Source: Synechococcus sp. 1G10
GTDB taxonomy: Bacteria; Cyanobacteriota; Cyanobacteriia; PCC-6307; Cyanobiaceae
Direction of reading: 5' to 3'
NCBI RefSeq assembly: GCF_002252625.1
Contig: NZ_NQKW01000001.1
Span: 186,001-250,000, forward strand
DNA: 64,000 nt
Of this stretch, positions 1-8,531 are shown in pieces. The position numbers and the translations under genes are program-made. How positions within the stretch are numbered: position 1 is the stretch's first letter; each line of letters opens with the position of its first letter. The notes beneath the pieces are model-generated. The model saw nothing but the letters and a program-made list of their open reading frames with translations, ran no database searches and was not told the origin of the DNA.

Positions 1-766
1 GCTGGATGTTGAGGCCAACGCCCACCAGCTCAGGCCAGCGCTCCATCCAGATCTCCGCCATGGCCGCCAGGTCGGGCAGGTCACTGTGGCTGCTGATCAG
101 CGTGAGCAGCACCTCACCGCTGTGGTGCCCGACGCGCAGGGCCAGGTGGCGAAGGCCGCCGCCCTCGGTGAGATCCACATCCACAGGCCAGTCGCTCTGC
201 TCCAGGTCGCGTTTGAGCGGAGCGATCAGGCCATCGATGCGGGGATCGAGCACCGGGCAGCGATTCATGTTCACGATCCGGTGGGTGCCGCTGCGGTAGA
301 AACCCGCCCGCAGTTGCCCATCGGGACAGCGCTCCAGGGGAATCGTGGTGCGGTTGCGGTAGCCAAGGGGAGTGGCTGAGGCCAGGATGGGCTCCACCTC
401 AAGCGTCTGTCCGCCGATGCGGCGCAGAGCCTGCTGGACCAGGTCCTGCTTCCAGGCCAGCTGGGCCTGGTCGCTGAGGTGCTGCACGCCGCAGCCGCCG
501 CAGTCGGAGGCAAGGATGCAGGGGGGCTGGCGACGCTCGGGGGCGTCGTTGTGACGCTCCAGCGGATGGGCCACCAGATGGCGCTGGGCCTTGTGGTGCA
601 CCCGGGCACGCACTCGCTCCCCCGGCAAGGCATCGGGCACGAAAACCACCAGGTCGGGAGCCGTCTCCTCATGGGAGGCGATGCGCGCCACACCCTGGCC
701 GTGATGGTTCAGGCCGGAAATGCACAGATCCAGGTCCGTTCCTGGGACCGGCAAAGGAAGTCCCAT
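1..766 (-). CDS. rlmD: 23S rRNA (uracil-5-)-methyltransferase, RlmD/RumA family (3' part outside window)
   Basis: This is a SAM-dependent methyltransferase expected to form 5-methyluridine in 23S rRNA. The minus-strand frame is open from an ATG at 766 to the window edge, giving about 255 residues. The N-terminal stretch (Gly-Leu-Asn-His-His-Gly-Gln-Gly-Val-Ala) is TRAM-like. It is followed by a cysteine set (C-x5-C-G-G-C, then a later Cys in Asn-Arg-Cys-Pro-Val) typical of the [4Fe-4S] cluster of RumA enzymes. The catalytic SAM domain lies beyond the edge. It is divergent from apcD with about 120 bp between starts. The family is clear; the exact target uridine is inferred from homology. Confidence 0.85.
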   Translation of the reverse strand, partial: MGLPLPVPGTDLDLCISGLNHHGQGVARIASHEETAPDLVVFVPDALPGERVRARVHHKAQRHLVAHPLERHNDAPERRQPPCILASDCGGCGVQHLSDQAQLAWKQDLVQQALRRIGGQTLEVEPILASATPLGYRNRTTIPLERCPDGQLRAGFYRSGTHRIVNMNRCPVLDPRIDGLIAPLKRDLEQSDWPVDVDLTEGGGLRHLALRVGHHSGEVLLTLISSHSDLPDLAAMAEIWMERWPELVGVGLNIQ

Positions 767-887
767 CGGGATCGGAGCGCTTTGGACGTTGAGCAAACCC
801 TAGATGCAAAGGGGCGTTACATCTGAAGACGTCCTTCGGCGCGGGGCTTCCCGGATCGATAAACTCATCAAGCGCCTGGATTCCTTG

Positions 888-1382
888 ATGAGCGTCGTTC
901 GGGATCTGATCCTCCAAGCCGATGATCAGCTGCGGTATCCCAGCGGCGGAGAGCTCCGCTCGATGGCGCAGTACCTCTCAGGCGGTCCCCAGCGCATCCG
1001 CGTGGCCAGGGCCTTGACAGAAAACGAGAAAAAGATCGTCGACGAGGCCGCGCGCCTGCTTTTCACCCGCAAGCCTGAGTACGTCGCCCAGGGCGGCAAT
1101 GCCTACGGCCAGAAGCAGCGGGCCCAGTGCCTGCGCGATTTCAGCTGGTATCTGCGTCTGGTCACCTACGGCGTACTGGCAGGAAGCACCGAGAAGATCC
1201 AGGAAATCGGCCTCAACGGGGCCCGTGAGATGTACAACAGCCTCGGCGTGCCCATGGCCGGCATGGTCGAGAGCATGCGAGCCCTGAAGGAAGCCTCTCT
1301 GGTCCTGCTCGGCACCGATGATGCCGCCAGCGCTTCCCCTTACTTCGACTATCTGATCCAGGGCATGCAGACCCCTCTCTGA
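888..1382 (+). CDS. apcD: Allophycocyanin alpha-B chain (phycobilisome core terminal emitter)
   Basis: This 164-residue phycobiliprotein binds one bilin and acts as a low-energy terminal emitter in the phycobilisome core, passing excitation to the photosystems. The chromophore Cys is residue 81, in the context Gln-Arg-Ala-Gln-Cys-Leu-Arg-Asp. Asn71-Ala-Tyr-Gly and the C-terminal Tyr-Phe-Asp-Tyr-Leu-Ile-Gln-Gly segment match ApcD better than ApcA or ApcF. The frame is open back to 804, but the ATG at 888 gives the family's usual N-terminus (Met-Ser-Val-Val) and length (about 161), so it is preferred. The gene stands alone, as apcD usually does. It is followed by a T8 run at about 1402 and a long gene-free region. 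Confidence 0.95.
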   Translation: MSVVRDLILQADDQLRYPSGGELRSMAQYLSGGPQRIRVARALTENEKKIVDEAARLLFTRKPEYVAQGGNAYGQKQRAQCLRDFSWYLRLVTYGVLAGSTEKIQEIGLNGAREMYNSLGVPMAGMVESMRALKEASLVLLGTDDAASASPYFDYLIQGMQTPL

Positions 1383-1890
1383 GCCCGGGGACAGCAGCAG
1401 CATTTTTTTTGATTTTGCTACGGCCGACTGAAGGCCGGAGTGGTTGATCGCGCTGAATGAGCTCGACCAGCTGACCCATCCGTCTCATTCTGGCCCAGGC
1501 ATGAGTCCTGAATCTTGGCGCGCATGAGACGCTCGGGATTCATTTCAGAGCTCACCTGCTGGCAGCCCCTGGCTCTCGAACATCGTGACCAGCCCCTGCC
1601 AACCCGCAACGCTGCCCTGGATCCCGTCAAGGTCATCTCAGGATGGACCCGAACTGGGCCACAGAGCGGGACCCACGCGAGACTACAGAGAGCGCTCAAA
1701 CAGCATGAATCTTCCGCCAGAAGCGCTGGCTGGACAGCAACAGTTCAACCTGACTCCTGCAGCCAAGCTGTTCGTCTGCGGATGCGCAGGGGAGCACTCA
1801 TGGCATTCATCCGTGTCGCATTTCGAGACTAATTATGGGTCCTGAACTAGACACGGAAGTCCCAACCGAGACCTAAGTCTGGTCTAGACA

Positions 1891-1911
1891 TGCCTCTCAT
1901 CTGAGAAGGCA
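1891..1911. repeat. Inverted repeat able to form a hairpin
   Basis: The arms TGCCTCTCA and TGAGAAGGCA pair with one bulged base across a 2-nt loop. It lies just upstream of the tandem repeat array. A second small inverted pair (ctagac at 1847-1852 and gtctag at 1882-1887) flanks the preceding 30 bp. Neither is followed by a T-run, so a simple terminator is unlikely. Confidence 0.5.
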
Positions 1912-1941
1912 TGGAAGACATGGAAGAAGCTGAATTCGGGT

Positions 1942-2054
1942 CTGGCTTCGTTTCGGGTCTGGCTCCGTCTCAATTTGGCTTCGTCTCAATCTGGCCCCGT
2001 CTCGATTTCGCTCAGTCTCGATTTCGCTCAGTCTTGATTTGGCTCTGTCTCAAA
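1942..2054. repeat. Tandem array of about seven degenerate 16-nt units
   Basis: Seven units align head to tail from 1942, 1959, 1975, 1991, 2007, 2023 and 2039, with a consensus close to ttggctccgtctcaat. The first spacing is 17 nt and the rest are 16 nt. Adjacent copies differ at 1-6 positions, and the two units at 2007 and 2023 differ by only one base. Because 16 is not a multiple of three, the array would not encode a protein repeat. The function is unknown. Confidence 0.8.
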
Positions 2055-2455
2055 AGGCGTGTTTTCAGCATTGCCCCAAGAGGTTGGGCAGGGCTCCTGC
2101 AACCAGAATCAGCGGCGTACCTGTGTCTACAGCAGGTACGCAGAAAGATTGGAGCTTGCTACCACTGGCATTTGAGCAGCTCAACAGGCCCTGGACGTCG
2201 TGTCCAAGCGCAGTTGGACAGGCACCGCTGCCGAAAGAACAGACCACCCCATCAAGCGCCCGGCGACCTGGTGCCACTCAAGAGGCGATCGAGCAACCAC
2301 CCAACGGGAGGCAATCGAACAACCAGCAATCAGAAGGGTGGAATCCTCGATCTCGCTAACACTCCTGAAGGCGGCTCGCATTTCTCGTCCGAGACGCTTA
2401 GCAGGACTCATAAGCAGTCTTGGCTGGGATAGTCGCAACAGCGATAGCACCCCGT

Positions 2456-3502
2456 TCAGGCCGGCCTGCGGTAAAGCTCCTTGAGCAATTGATAGGCCTC
2501 ATTGAGGCGGCGCATCGCGTCGGCGCTGCCTCCTGAATCCGGGTGGTGGCTCATGGCCTGCTCGCGGTAGGCCTCTCGGATCTGGTTGAGACTGAGCTGG
2601 TGACCCGGGGCCGTCGGCAGGGCCAGCACCTTCAAGGCGCCGTGCAACGTCATCGTGTGCTCAAGGCTCTGGAAGGAGGTGCCCTGGCGTCGCCGGCGGA
2701 AGCGATGCACGAAGCGACGAATCAAGGTGGGGATCCGCAACGTGAGGGTGCCGGTGCTGAAGGGATCCTCCAGCAAGCCAGCGGCCACGATCACCCGGTT
2801 GAACCTGGGCGGTCCAGGCGACCAGCCACTCACAAAGCCACTGATCCACTGCTCCATCAAGGTCCAGGTGAAGGGCCGCCCCTCCGACTGATCCGACTGA
2901 GCCCAGATATCGCGGGCCAGCCAGAGCATGGCCGCCTCCAACACCGCCTCGTTCGCGGCCGTGCCGTAGAGGCTCAGCCAGTGCTCATCCACGGCGAACA
3001 ACGCCTGATCCAGTTCAGGGGCCTCAACAGACGGCAGTGGTTCTTGGGTAGTGGCAGGCCGGGGATGCAGGCTGCGTCTCAGCCGCGCCGACGACTGACG
3101 TACGAAGCCGGGCAGGTCAATGCCGGTTGAACCCGCGCCGTCTCGGGTCTGCTTGGGCTGAGCAGGACTGGGAGATCTGGCCAGCAGCTGGAGTGAGGGC
3201 TGATCTGAAATCAGAGGCTCTCCATCTCCTGCATCAAGTGTGAGCAGATCGGCCGCCTGCTCCGTGACCAGCACCAGGGCCCGGCAGCCATCCAGCTCCT
3301 CCTCAACCCCGCTCTCGTCCGCGTCTCTCTCTTCCTCCAGACCATCGGTGCTGGGGAAGAGATCGTCCAACAGACGCTCAAGCAGGGCCCCGCGGCTGCG
3401 GTGACCCAGCTGTCTGCACAGCTCATCGATCTGCTCCACCTGGGCGACGGGCAGGATCAGCTGAATTCTCTGGCGATCCGCCTTCGTGTCGTCGGGGGGC
3501 AC
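2456..3502 (-). CDS. J-domain protein with N-terminal ribbon-helix-helix-like segment
   Basis: This 348-residue protein has a C-terminal J domain (about residues 285-348) with the HPD motif at 320-322, which in J proteins stimulates the ATPase of a DnaK partner. The N-terminus (about residues 12-50) has a strand of alternating hydrophobic residues, then two helices separated by a Gly-His-Arg-Ser turn, resembling CopG/ribbon-helix-helix DNA-binding units. The middle (about 50-165) is acidic and low-complexity. Residues 165-260 hold a Trp-rich helical region I cannot name. J domains are usually N-terminal, so this arrangement is unusual. It starts 21 bp after the DUF3370 gene and is probably co-transcribed. 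Partner and substrate are unknown. Confidence 0.75.
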   Translation of the reverse strand: MPPDDTKADRQRIQLILPVAQVEQIDELCRQLGHRSRGALLERLLDDLFPSTDGLEEERDADESGVEEELDGCRALVLVTEQAADLLTLDAGDGEPLISDQPSLQLLARSPSPAQPKQTRDGAGSTGIDLPGFVRQSSARLRRSLHPRPATTQEPLPSVEAPELDQALFAVDEHWLSLYGTAANEAVLEAAMLWLARDIWAQSDQSEGRPFTWTLMEQWISGFVSGWSPGPPRFNRVIVAAGLLEDPFSTGTLTLRIPTLIRRFVHRFRRRRQGTSFQSLEHTMTLHGALKVLALPTAPGHQLSLNQIREAYREQAMSHHPDSGGSADAMRRLNEAYQLLKELYRRPA

Positions 3503-3523
3503 GGCAACCTGTTCAGGTCGGGC

Positions 3524-5266
3524 TTAACGGCCCATCAACTGCCTGAGAAAGCGTTGCTGGGCCTCGGCGGCCTCGTCGTAGCGATCCCGCAGCGTCTGAG
3601 TCTCCTGGGGGGAGGCCGGAGTGGATGTGCCCATGGGCACCACCCCCGCCACGGTGGGCGAGCCTGGAGGCGTCTGGTTCAGCAGCCTCAGCGGCGGCAG
3701 CGGCGGCAACCAGGCAGGCACGATCGCGGGCCTCGGCAGCGGTGGGGGCGGTGTGGGGCGGGCGCTGGCGGGCTTGACAGGTCTACGGACAGGCGTGGCC
3801 GGAGCGGGGGTGATGGCCTGGGCCGGGGGGCGCGCTGCAGTGGTGGGAACCGCAGGCCTCTGACCTCCCGCTACCGCCGGCGGGGCCGCCGCTGGAGTGG
3901 TCTTGCGCTTGGCCGCTGCTGCCGCGGCGGCAGCAGCGGCCTGGGCGATCTCAACCTGGCGTTCCCGCTCGCGCAGCTGGGCGAGCTGATAGGCCGGCAC
4001 GACGCTGAGCAGATGACCCGGGGTGGCGTCAGCTGGGTAGACCATGCTCACCTTGACGCGGTTGTTGACACCGGGGCGAAGGTTCAACGAACTCAGCGAG
4101 AGGCTTTCACCGGAGCGCATGCCCACATGAACTTCGCGATAGCCCTCGTCGGTTTCGATCCCGATTGATCCGCGAAACGCGGTGAACTGACGACCATTAG
4201 CGGTGGGATGGCTGAAAACCAGGTCATGGGGGCCTGAGCCCTTGAGATTCATCTCGACATCGAAGCGCACTCCATAGGTGCCCACGTTGTCGAGAGAGGA
4301 ATCCACCATGCGGCTGGCCAGGGAATTCACCTGGATCTCCCCGGTGCCGAAATGGTGGCGGTTGGTGCTGGTGAAGGGCACATGCAGAGGGGCCTGGTTC
4401 AGATCGTGGTTGATGCTGGCCTGGAAGGCATCGCCGAGGGCCACCCCACCGACCCTGGAAAACACCTGGCGGTTCTGGATCTTGGGGAGCATGCCCAGGT
4501 AGATCCGGCCTGGAGCCAGAAGCCCCTGGTCGAGAACAGCGAACAGATCGGAGTCGGTACGGGGATCCTCCGCGGCCACAACCGCCATCTGAAAGGGACC
4601 ATCGCTGCGGCCGCTGAGCAGGCCGTTGGCAATGCCACGGGCAGGAAGGCGGGTATGGAACAGAACCGCCCGGCTGTTGGCTGGAATCGTGATCCGTTCG
4701 GGCAGCTTGGGATCAAGCTGATTGCGCAGCATGATCACGGCTGTGGCATCGCCAGGGCCAGTGTTCCAGGGCCTGGGACCCAGAGGCTTGACCCCCATCA
4801 GGTGATTCGCCAGATAGGGCGCCTCGAAACTGTTGCGCACTGCACCACGGTCGAAGTGGAGCGTGACCGGCCTGGAGCCGGGATTCATCACGATCGTGGC
4901 CAGGGTGAGCTGCCCACGCACAAGGCCGTAGCCGAGGCGGGTGGCATCTTCGGGGTAGTACTTGTGGTGCATATGCAACCCGAATTCACCGTTGAAAGTG
5001 AAGGTGCTGTTGCTCAGGCTTTGACCGGTTTCCCGGGCCACTGCCGATCCGGGGGCCGTGTTGACAAGGATGCCCGGTCCGAAGACCTCTTCCGGCTGGT
5101 TGGAGTGCAGCACCGGCACGGCGTTGAAACGGCCCTGCAGAGGGCGTGCTGACTGTCCTGCCATCAGCTGCACGTAGGAGGCCCGCGCAGCAGGAGCCTC
5201 GAGAACCGCGCCCGCCCCGGAAAGGGTGGCTATCACAGCTAGACCAATGGGACCAGTTCTTCTCAC
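3524..5266 (-). CDS. DUF3370-type exported cyanobacterial protein
   Basis: This 580-residue protein has a signal peptide (basic Met-Arg-Arg start, hydrophobic stretch, Ala-x-Ala near residue 29), so it is expected in the periplasm or envelope. Residues about 30-430 form a beta-rich domain resembling DUF3370 of unknown function, with a His-rich segment (His-Met-His-His-Lys) near residue 98. The tail (about 435-550) starts with an eight-alanine run and continues as Ala/Pro-rich sequence that may span or bind the wall. It may form an operon with the downstream J-domain gene. The function is not known. Confidence 0.7.
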   Translation of the reverse strand: MRRTGPIGLAVIATLSGAGAVLEAPAARASYVQLMAGQSARPLQGRFNAVPVLHSNQPEEVFGPGILVNTAPGSAVARETGQSLSNSTFTFNGEFGLHMHHKYYPEDATRLGYGLVRGQLTLATIVMNPGSRPVTLHFDRGAVRNSFEAPYLANHLMGVKPLGPRPWNTGPGDATAVIMLRNQLDPKLPERITIPANSRAVLFHTRLPARGIANGLLSGRSDGPFQMAVVAAEDPRTDSDLFAVLDQGLLAPGRIYLGMLPKIQNRQVFSRVGGVALGDAFQASINHDLNQAPLHVPFTSTNRHHFGTGEIQVNSLASRMVDSSLDNVGTYGVRFDVEMNLKGSGPHDLVFSHPTANGRQFTAFRGSIGIETDEGYREVHVGMRSGESLSLSSLNLRPGVNNRVKVSMVYPADATPGHLLSVVPAYQLAQLRERERQVEIAQAAAAAAAAAAKRKTTPAAAPPAVAGGQRPAVPTTAARPPAQAITPAPATPVRRPVKPASARPTPPPPLPRPAIVPAWLPPLPPLRLLNQTPPGSPTVAGVVPMGTSTPASPQETQTLRDRYDEAAEAQQRFLRQLMGR

Positions 5267-5525
5267 TCTGATTCTCTGCTGGGACGATGTTTCGATTGAG
5301 CGGTTGTCCCTTCAGCAGCCGCTGGGCCAGGAGCCTTGACTGGGGGGGAGGTCTCGCCAGCACCTGCTCCGTGGCCCCATTGAGGAGGAGACGGCGCATC
5401 AGGGGTGGACCGCTCGCTAGAACCGTCCGTGCACGTGACATTTTCTCATGTTTCCTCCCCTGCCCTGCTTTGGTGGTTCAGGCTGCGACCCCGCCACCAG
5501 CCGCCGTCAGCATCAGGAGCGCAAA

Positions 5526-5642
5526 ATGCGCATGCTCACGTACTGGCGGGACGGGGTCGAGCGGCAACTGGCGGCTGTGAATGCCGCGATCAGCACGCTG
5601 GAGAAGCAGATCGCCCGCGATGGAACCCCGGATCAGGGCTGA
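5526..5642 (+). CDS. Small conserved-looking protein of 38 residues
   Basis: This short gene encodes an amphipathic, probably helical peptide starting Met-Arg-Met-Leu-Thr-Tyr-Trp-Arg-Asp-Gly. A clear AGGAG ribosome binding site lies 7 nt upstream of the ATG at 5526. A second ATG at 5532 is possible. The sequence is compositionally ordinary for a small soluble helical protein and resembles short hypothetical proteins of picocyanobacteria, recalled from memory only. Its 3' end overlaps the end of the convergent sigma factor gene by 53 bp. The function is unknown. Confidence 0.6.
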   Translation: MRMLTYWRDGVERQLAAVNAAISTLEKQIARDGTPDQG

Positions 5643-6411
5643 AGCTCAGGCTCTCCCCTTCCATCCGCTGCCTCAAGGTCTCCAGCGCCCGAGCGAGCAA
5701 GCGATGCACGGTCATCGGGCTCACTTCCATCTTGCGGGCCGTGCACCTGAGGCTCTGGCCCGCCAGCACCACCTCCTGGACAGCGGTGCGCTGGCGCAGC
5801 TCCAACTGAGCCAGCAGTCCCATGATCCGATCGCCGGCTTCCTCTCCCCTGGGACCTTCCTCCGTTTCGGGCTGGTTGGCGGCGATCCGCTCCTCCTCCC
5901 CGTTCAGACTGGTGAGCCTGCCCAGCTGGCGCAGTTGCTCAAAGCGCTGCCACTGAGCCTCACTCAAGCCCAGCAGCCGCCTCAGGCTGGAGTTAGCCAG
6001 GGGCTCCGTGCTGCGGCTGCCGTCGCCGCCTCCAGCGGCCTGGTCGTGCTGCAAGCGGCGCAGACGGTCCTCCAGCTCCCGCTGTCGCCGGGGGAGCCTG
6101 ATCACAGGCGCCTGATCACGGAGGTAGTGAAGAATCGCCCCGCGGATGTGATGGCGGGCAAAGGCTTCGAACGGGGTGCCCTGGTCGCTCTTGAACAGTT
6201 CGGCTGCTCTGAGCAGGCCCAGCAGGCCCACCTGAGTGAGATCGTCGCGACCCTCGCGGCATAGGGAGCTGTAGTGGTGGGCGATCGGTCGTACCAGTTC
6301 AAGGTGCCTGGCCACTCGGTCATTGCGCTGGCGCAGCTGCCGGCTCAAGCCAGAGCGGCTGGGGAGGCTGGAGCGGGTTGGGCGGGATTGAAAAAGGGAG
6401 GCGCTGGTCAT
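5590..6411 (-). CDS. RNA polymerase sigma factor, sigma-70 family, group 3 (SigF-like)
   Basis: This 273-residue alternative sigma factor directs RNA polymerase to a special promoter set. Region 2 (about residues 30-110) contains Asp-Asp-Leu-Thr-Gln-Val-Gly-Leu-Leu-Gly-Leu and a region 2.4-like segment with Ala-Arg-His-His-Ile-Arg-Gly. A divergent region 3 follows, then region 4 with a helix-turn-helix (about 200-250: Ser-Leu-Arg-Cys-Thr-Ala-Arg-Lys-Met). Region 1.1 is missing and the protein is short, which fits group 3. The frame is open to a TTG at 6450, but the ATG at 6411 is preferred. No anti-sigma gene is adjacent, so the signal cannot be inferred. Confidence 0.85.
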   Translation of the reverse strand: MTSASLFQSRPTRSSLPSRSGLSRQLRQRNDRVARHLELVRPIAHHYSSLCREGRDDLTQVGLLGLLRAAELFKSDQGTPFEAFARHHIRGAILHYLRDQAPVIRLPRRQRELEDRLRRLQHDQAAGGGDGSRSTEPLANSSLRRLLGLSEAQWQRFEQLRQLGRLTSLNGEEERIAANQPETEEGPRGEEAGDRIMGLLAQLELRQRTAVQEVVLAGQSLRCTARKMEVSPMTVHRLLARALETLRQRMEGESLSFSPDPGFHRGRSASPAC

Positions 6412-6655
6412 CGGAATCAAGAAAGGTGGATGTAGTTGGAGCCGGATCAAGGAGCCACGACCTCGGGTCGCTGCCCCCTTTCCAGATACGGACCAGGCAG
6501 CAGGTCACGGCAACCGTGAAACCACGGAATGGCCCGAGTGCTGGGTTCGTGCCGCGTGGATTCGATGCGCTGGAAGCCGAGCCGATCTGTTTCGACACGA
6601 TCCGAACCGATCCGAACGAAGCCGATCCGTTGGAGCAGGCTTTCGATCGCAGGCC

Positions 6656-7486
6656 TCAGCCTTTCGCCGCCGCCGCCTGGAGCAGGGCCCAGGGGCCCTC
6701 ACGTTGCAACCAGGCCAGCTCCGAACCTTTGCTCAGCAGCAGGTAACCGGCAAATCCCAGAGCATTGACGCTGAAGCCCGCCACATGCTCCCGTTCCCGC
6801 CTCACCGTCAGGAACCAGTGGTCAGTGAACATCAGGTTGTAAGGATGGCGAGGTCTGGGGTCGCCGGCGGGTTCGCCCAGACCGAGAGCCAGGGCATGGG
6901 CGTGGTAAGTGGCAGCCAGGGCTTCGGCTCCCTCGCCGGGCCTGCGGGGGCTGAGTCTGTAGGCCCAGGGCCAGGGTCCGCCCGCTCCGGCCAGCTGGGC
7001 TCTCAGCAGCCCATCCAGCGGACAGGCCGCCTGGTCGCCGTGGCGCGGCAGCAGCTGGAGGTGGCGATGGGGCTGGCTGGCCCCGGCCTCGGCACAGCTG
7101 TTGAAGAACCAGAGTCCGCCGGTGTCGGCATCGACCAGAGCAACCGCCGCCCAGTCGCCGTCATCGAGCCAGCCTGACTGAGGCTGATAGGCCTGGGTGA
7201 TCAGCAGGACATGGCCCGCCTGGACAGGGTATTTGTTCAGCAGCACCAGATGGCGGCGTCCCAGCAGGCGCACCTGCAGCGGCGAATCCCAGGGGCGGAA
7301 GGGGTTGGGCTTGGGCCCCTGAGCCCGCAGGTGCTTCGGGGTGGCGGAGAGCAGGCGGCGCAGCTGAAACGGTTCCCAGCCCTGGGGGGGGATCAGCTCC
7401 GTCTCCAGTGGAACGAGGCTGCCGCTCTTGAGAGCAAGACGGCCACGCTCCAGCGCCTCAGCCCAGATGCGCTCAGTTCGCTGCAC
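6656..7486 (-). CDS. Ap4A phosphorylase / ATP adenylyltransferase (HIT-like)
   Basis: This enzyme of about 276 residues belongs to the Apa1/Apa2-type branch of the HIT superfamily and would degrade diadenosine tetraphosphate using phosphate. The catalytic segment Ser-Gln-Pro-His-Arg-His-Leu-Gln fits the H-x-H-x-Q signature, preceded by an Asn-Ser-x-x-Glu-Ala-Gly-Ala loop that binds phosphate. The C-terminal domain carries Tyr-Asn-Leu-Met-Phe-Thr. I chose the GTG at 7486, which overlaps the upstream stop by 14 nt. The longer frame to 7576 would run far into that gene. It is the last gene of the gpsA-phzF-spoIID-like run. Confidence 0.8.
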   Translation of the reverse strand: MQRTERIWAEALERGRLALKSGSLVPLETELIPPQGWEPFQLRRLLSATPKHLRAQGPKPNPFRPWDSPLQVRLLGRRHLVLLNKYPVQAGHVLLITQAYQPQSGWLDDGDWAAVALVDADTGGLWFFNSCAEAGASQPHRHLQLLPRHGDQAACPLDGLLRAQLAGAGGPWPWAYRLSPRRPGEGAEALAATYHAHALALGLGEPAGDPRPRHPYNLMFTDHWFLTVRREREHVAGFSVNALGFAGYLLLSKGSELAWLQREGPWALLQAAAAKG

Positions 7487-8531
7487 CGATCTGCAACCGA
7501 GCCAGGGACGCACCCTGGTAGTAATGACCAAGGATCTGGTTGTAGCGCTGGCCCTGACTGGCCAGTTGCTGGGCACCCTCCTGGCTCATGCTGGCCCCCA
7601 GATGTCCATGGGCCTCCAGAGTGATCTGGGAATTGGCCGCGTAGAGGCTCTCCACGATGCCCCCCTGGTAACTGAGGATGAGGCCGTTGGTGCGCTCAGT
7701 GGCCTCCCGGGTGCGGGCCGTGACCGACTCCAGCCCCCGGTAGGCCTGCCAGCGGGTCGTGTCCCCCAGGTGCCAGAAGCGGTTGGCGGGCCGGGCCAGA
7801 TGGGCCAGGGCGTAGGAGCGGGCCGCCACTGCCTGGGCCTGGAGCGCCTCCATCGACCAGGAACTGGGCATTTCTGCCCCAACCACCGAGGCGATGTAGC
7901 GCTCCAGCGGCAGGTGATTGATCGGGGTGATGCCGCTCCCCTCCCTCAGCAGCCGCAGGCGGCCCTCATAGGGCAGACCATTGACCAGCAAGGCCTGCCC
8001 GCCGGAGCTCTCCAGCCAGAGATCAGCGCTGCTCTGGCTGCTCCAGTCAACAGATTCACCGGGACCGCCGCGGAGCAGCACCCGGCCGTCGCCGTCCAGC
8101 AGCTGCCAGGGGCCCCTGGCCGAGAGTGTGGGCCGACCGGCCTGGCGCAGCAGGGCCACCCGCGCCTCGAGGGGAACGGGACGACCAGCGGCCGGTTCCG
8201 CCAGGGCCAGGTCACCGCTGGGGGGCATGCCGGAAGGAGGCGGGGGGATGGCCGCGTCGGCGCGGCGCGTCTGGATCTCCTCCAGCTGCCGCGCCTCGGC
8301 CTGACGGTCGGGGTCGTCGGCAGCCGTGGCCGGCAACAGCGCCTCCATCACCTTGGAGTCGAGGCTGGAGCGGGGCTCGGTGAACGCCTGCTGGGCCAGG
8401 AAGCCAAGGCCCAGGGCCACCACGCTCAGGGGCGCGGTGACGAGAACACGGTTCAGCCCGGGCCGGGCAGACAGCAGCTCCAGTCCTCGGCTTCTCCAGC
8501 CTCGAAACCAGCTCTCAAGCGGCCATCCCAC
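7473..8531 (-). CDS. SpoIID/LytB-domain protein
   Basis: This membrane-anchored or exported protein has a SpoIID domain, a family that includes peptidoglycan lytic transglycosylases and amidase enhancers. An N-terminal hydrophobic segment (in Val-Leu-Val-Thr-Ala-Pro-Leu-Ser-Val-Val-Ala-Leu) precedes a Pro-rich linker. The domain includes the hallmark Leu-Glu-Arg-Tyr-Ile-Ala-Ser-Val-Val-Gly-Ala-Glu-Met-Pro and then Gln-Ala-Val-Ala-Ala-Arg-Ser-Tyr-Ala. The start is uncertain: GTG at 8531 is used here, GTG at 8585 is also in frame, and both overlap the upstream phzF-like gene. It probably acts on the cell wall, consistent with other wall genes nearby. Confidence 0.8.
   Translation of the reverse strand: MGWPLESWFRGWRSRGLELLSARPGLNRVLVTAPLSVVALGLGFLAQQAFTEPRSSLDSKVMEALLPATAADDPDRQAEARQLEEIQTRRADAAIPPPPSGMPPSGDLALAEPAAGRPVPLEARVALLRQAGRPTLSARGPWQLLDGDGRVLLRGGPGESVDWSSQSSADLWLESSGGQALLVNGLPYEGRLRLLREGSGITPINHLPLERYIASVVGAEMPSSWSMEALQAQAVAARSYALAHLARPANRFWHLGDTTRWQAYRGLESVTARTREATERTNGLILSYQGGIVESLYAANSQITLEAHGHLGASMSQEGAQQLASQGQRYNQILGHYYQGASLARLQIGAAN

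Larger units (their letters stand above)
1383..2455. other. Gene-free region of about 1.07 kb
   Basis: I find no convincing gene here. The open frames present (for example 1515-1832 and 1911-2432 on plus, 2181-2450 on minus) have irregular composition, no recognisable motif and no good ribosome binding site. The stretch is less GC-rich than its flanks. It carries a T8 run at about 1402, an inverted repeat at 1891-1911, a 16-nt tandem repeat at 1942-2054, and a local near-duplication near 2286-2325 (gcgatcgagcaacc and gcaatcgaacaacc). It could hold a small RNA, decayed sequence, or both. Confidence 0.6.

Noticed and set aside
1942-2054. CRISPR array
   Set aside because: Units are contiguous and only 16 nt, with no unique spacers and no cas genes nearby.
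1911-2432. A 173-residue coding gene over the repeat array
   Set aside because: The frame changes composition along its length, the repeat period is not a multiple of three, and no ribosome binding site or motif is present.
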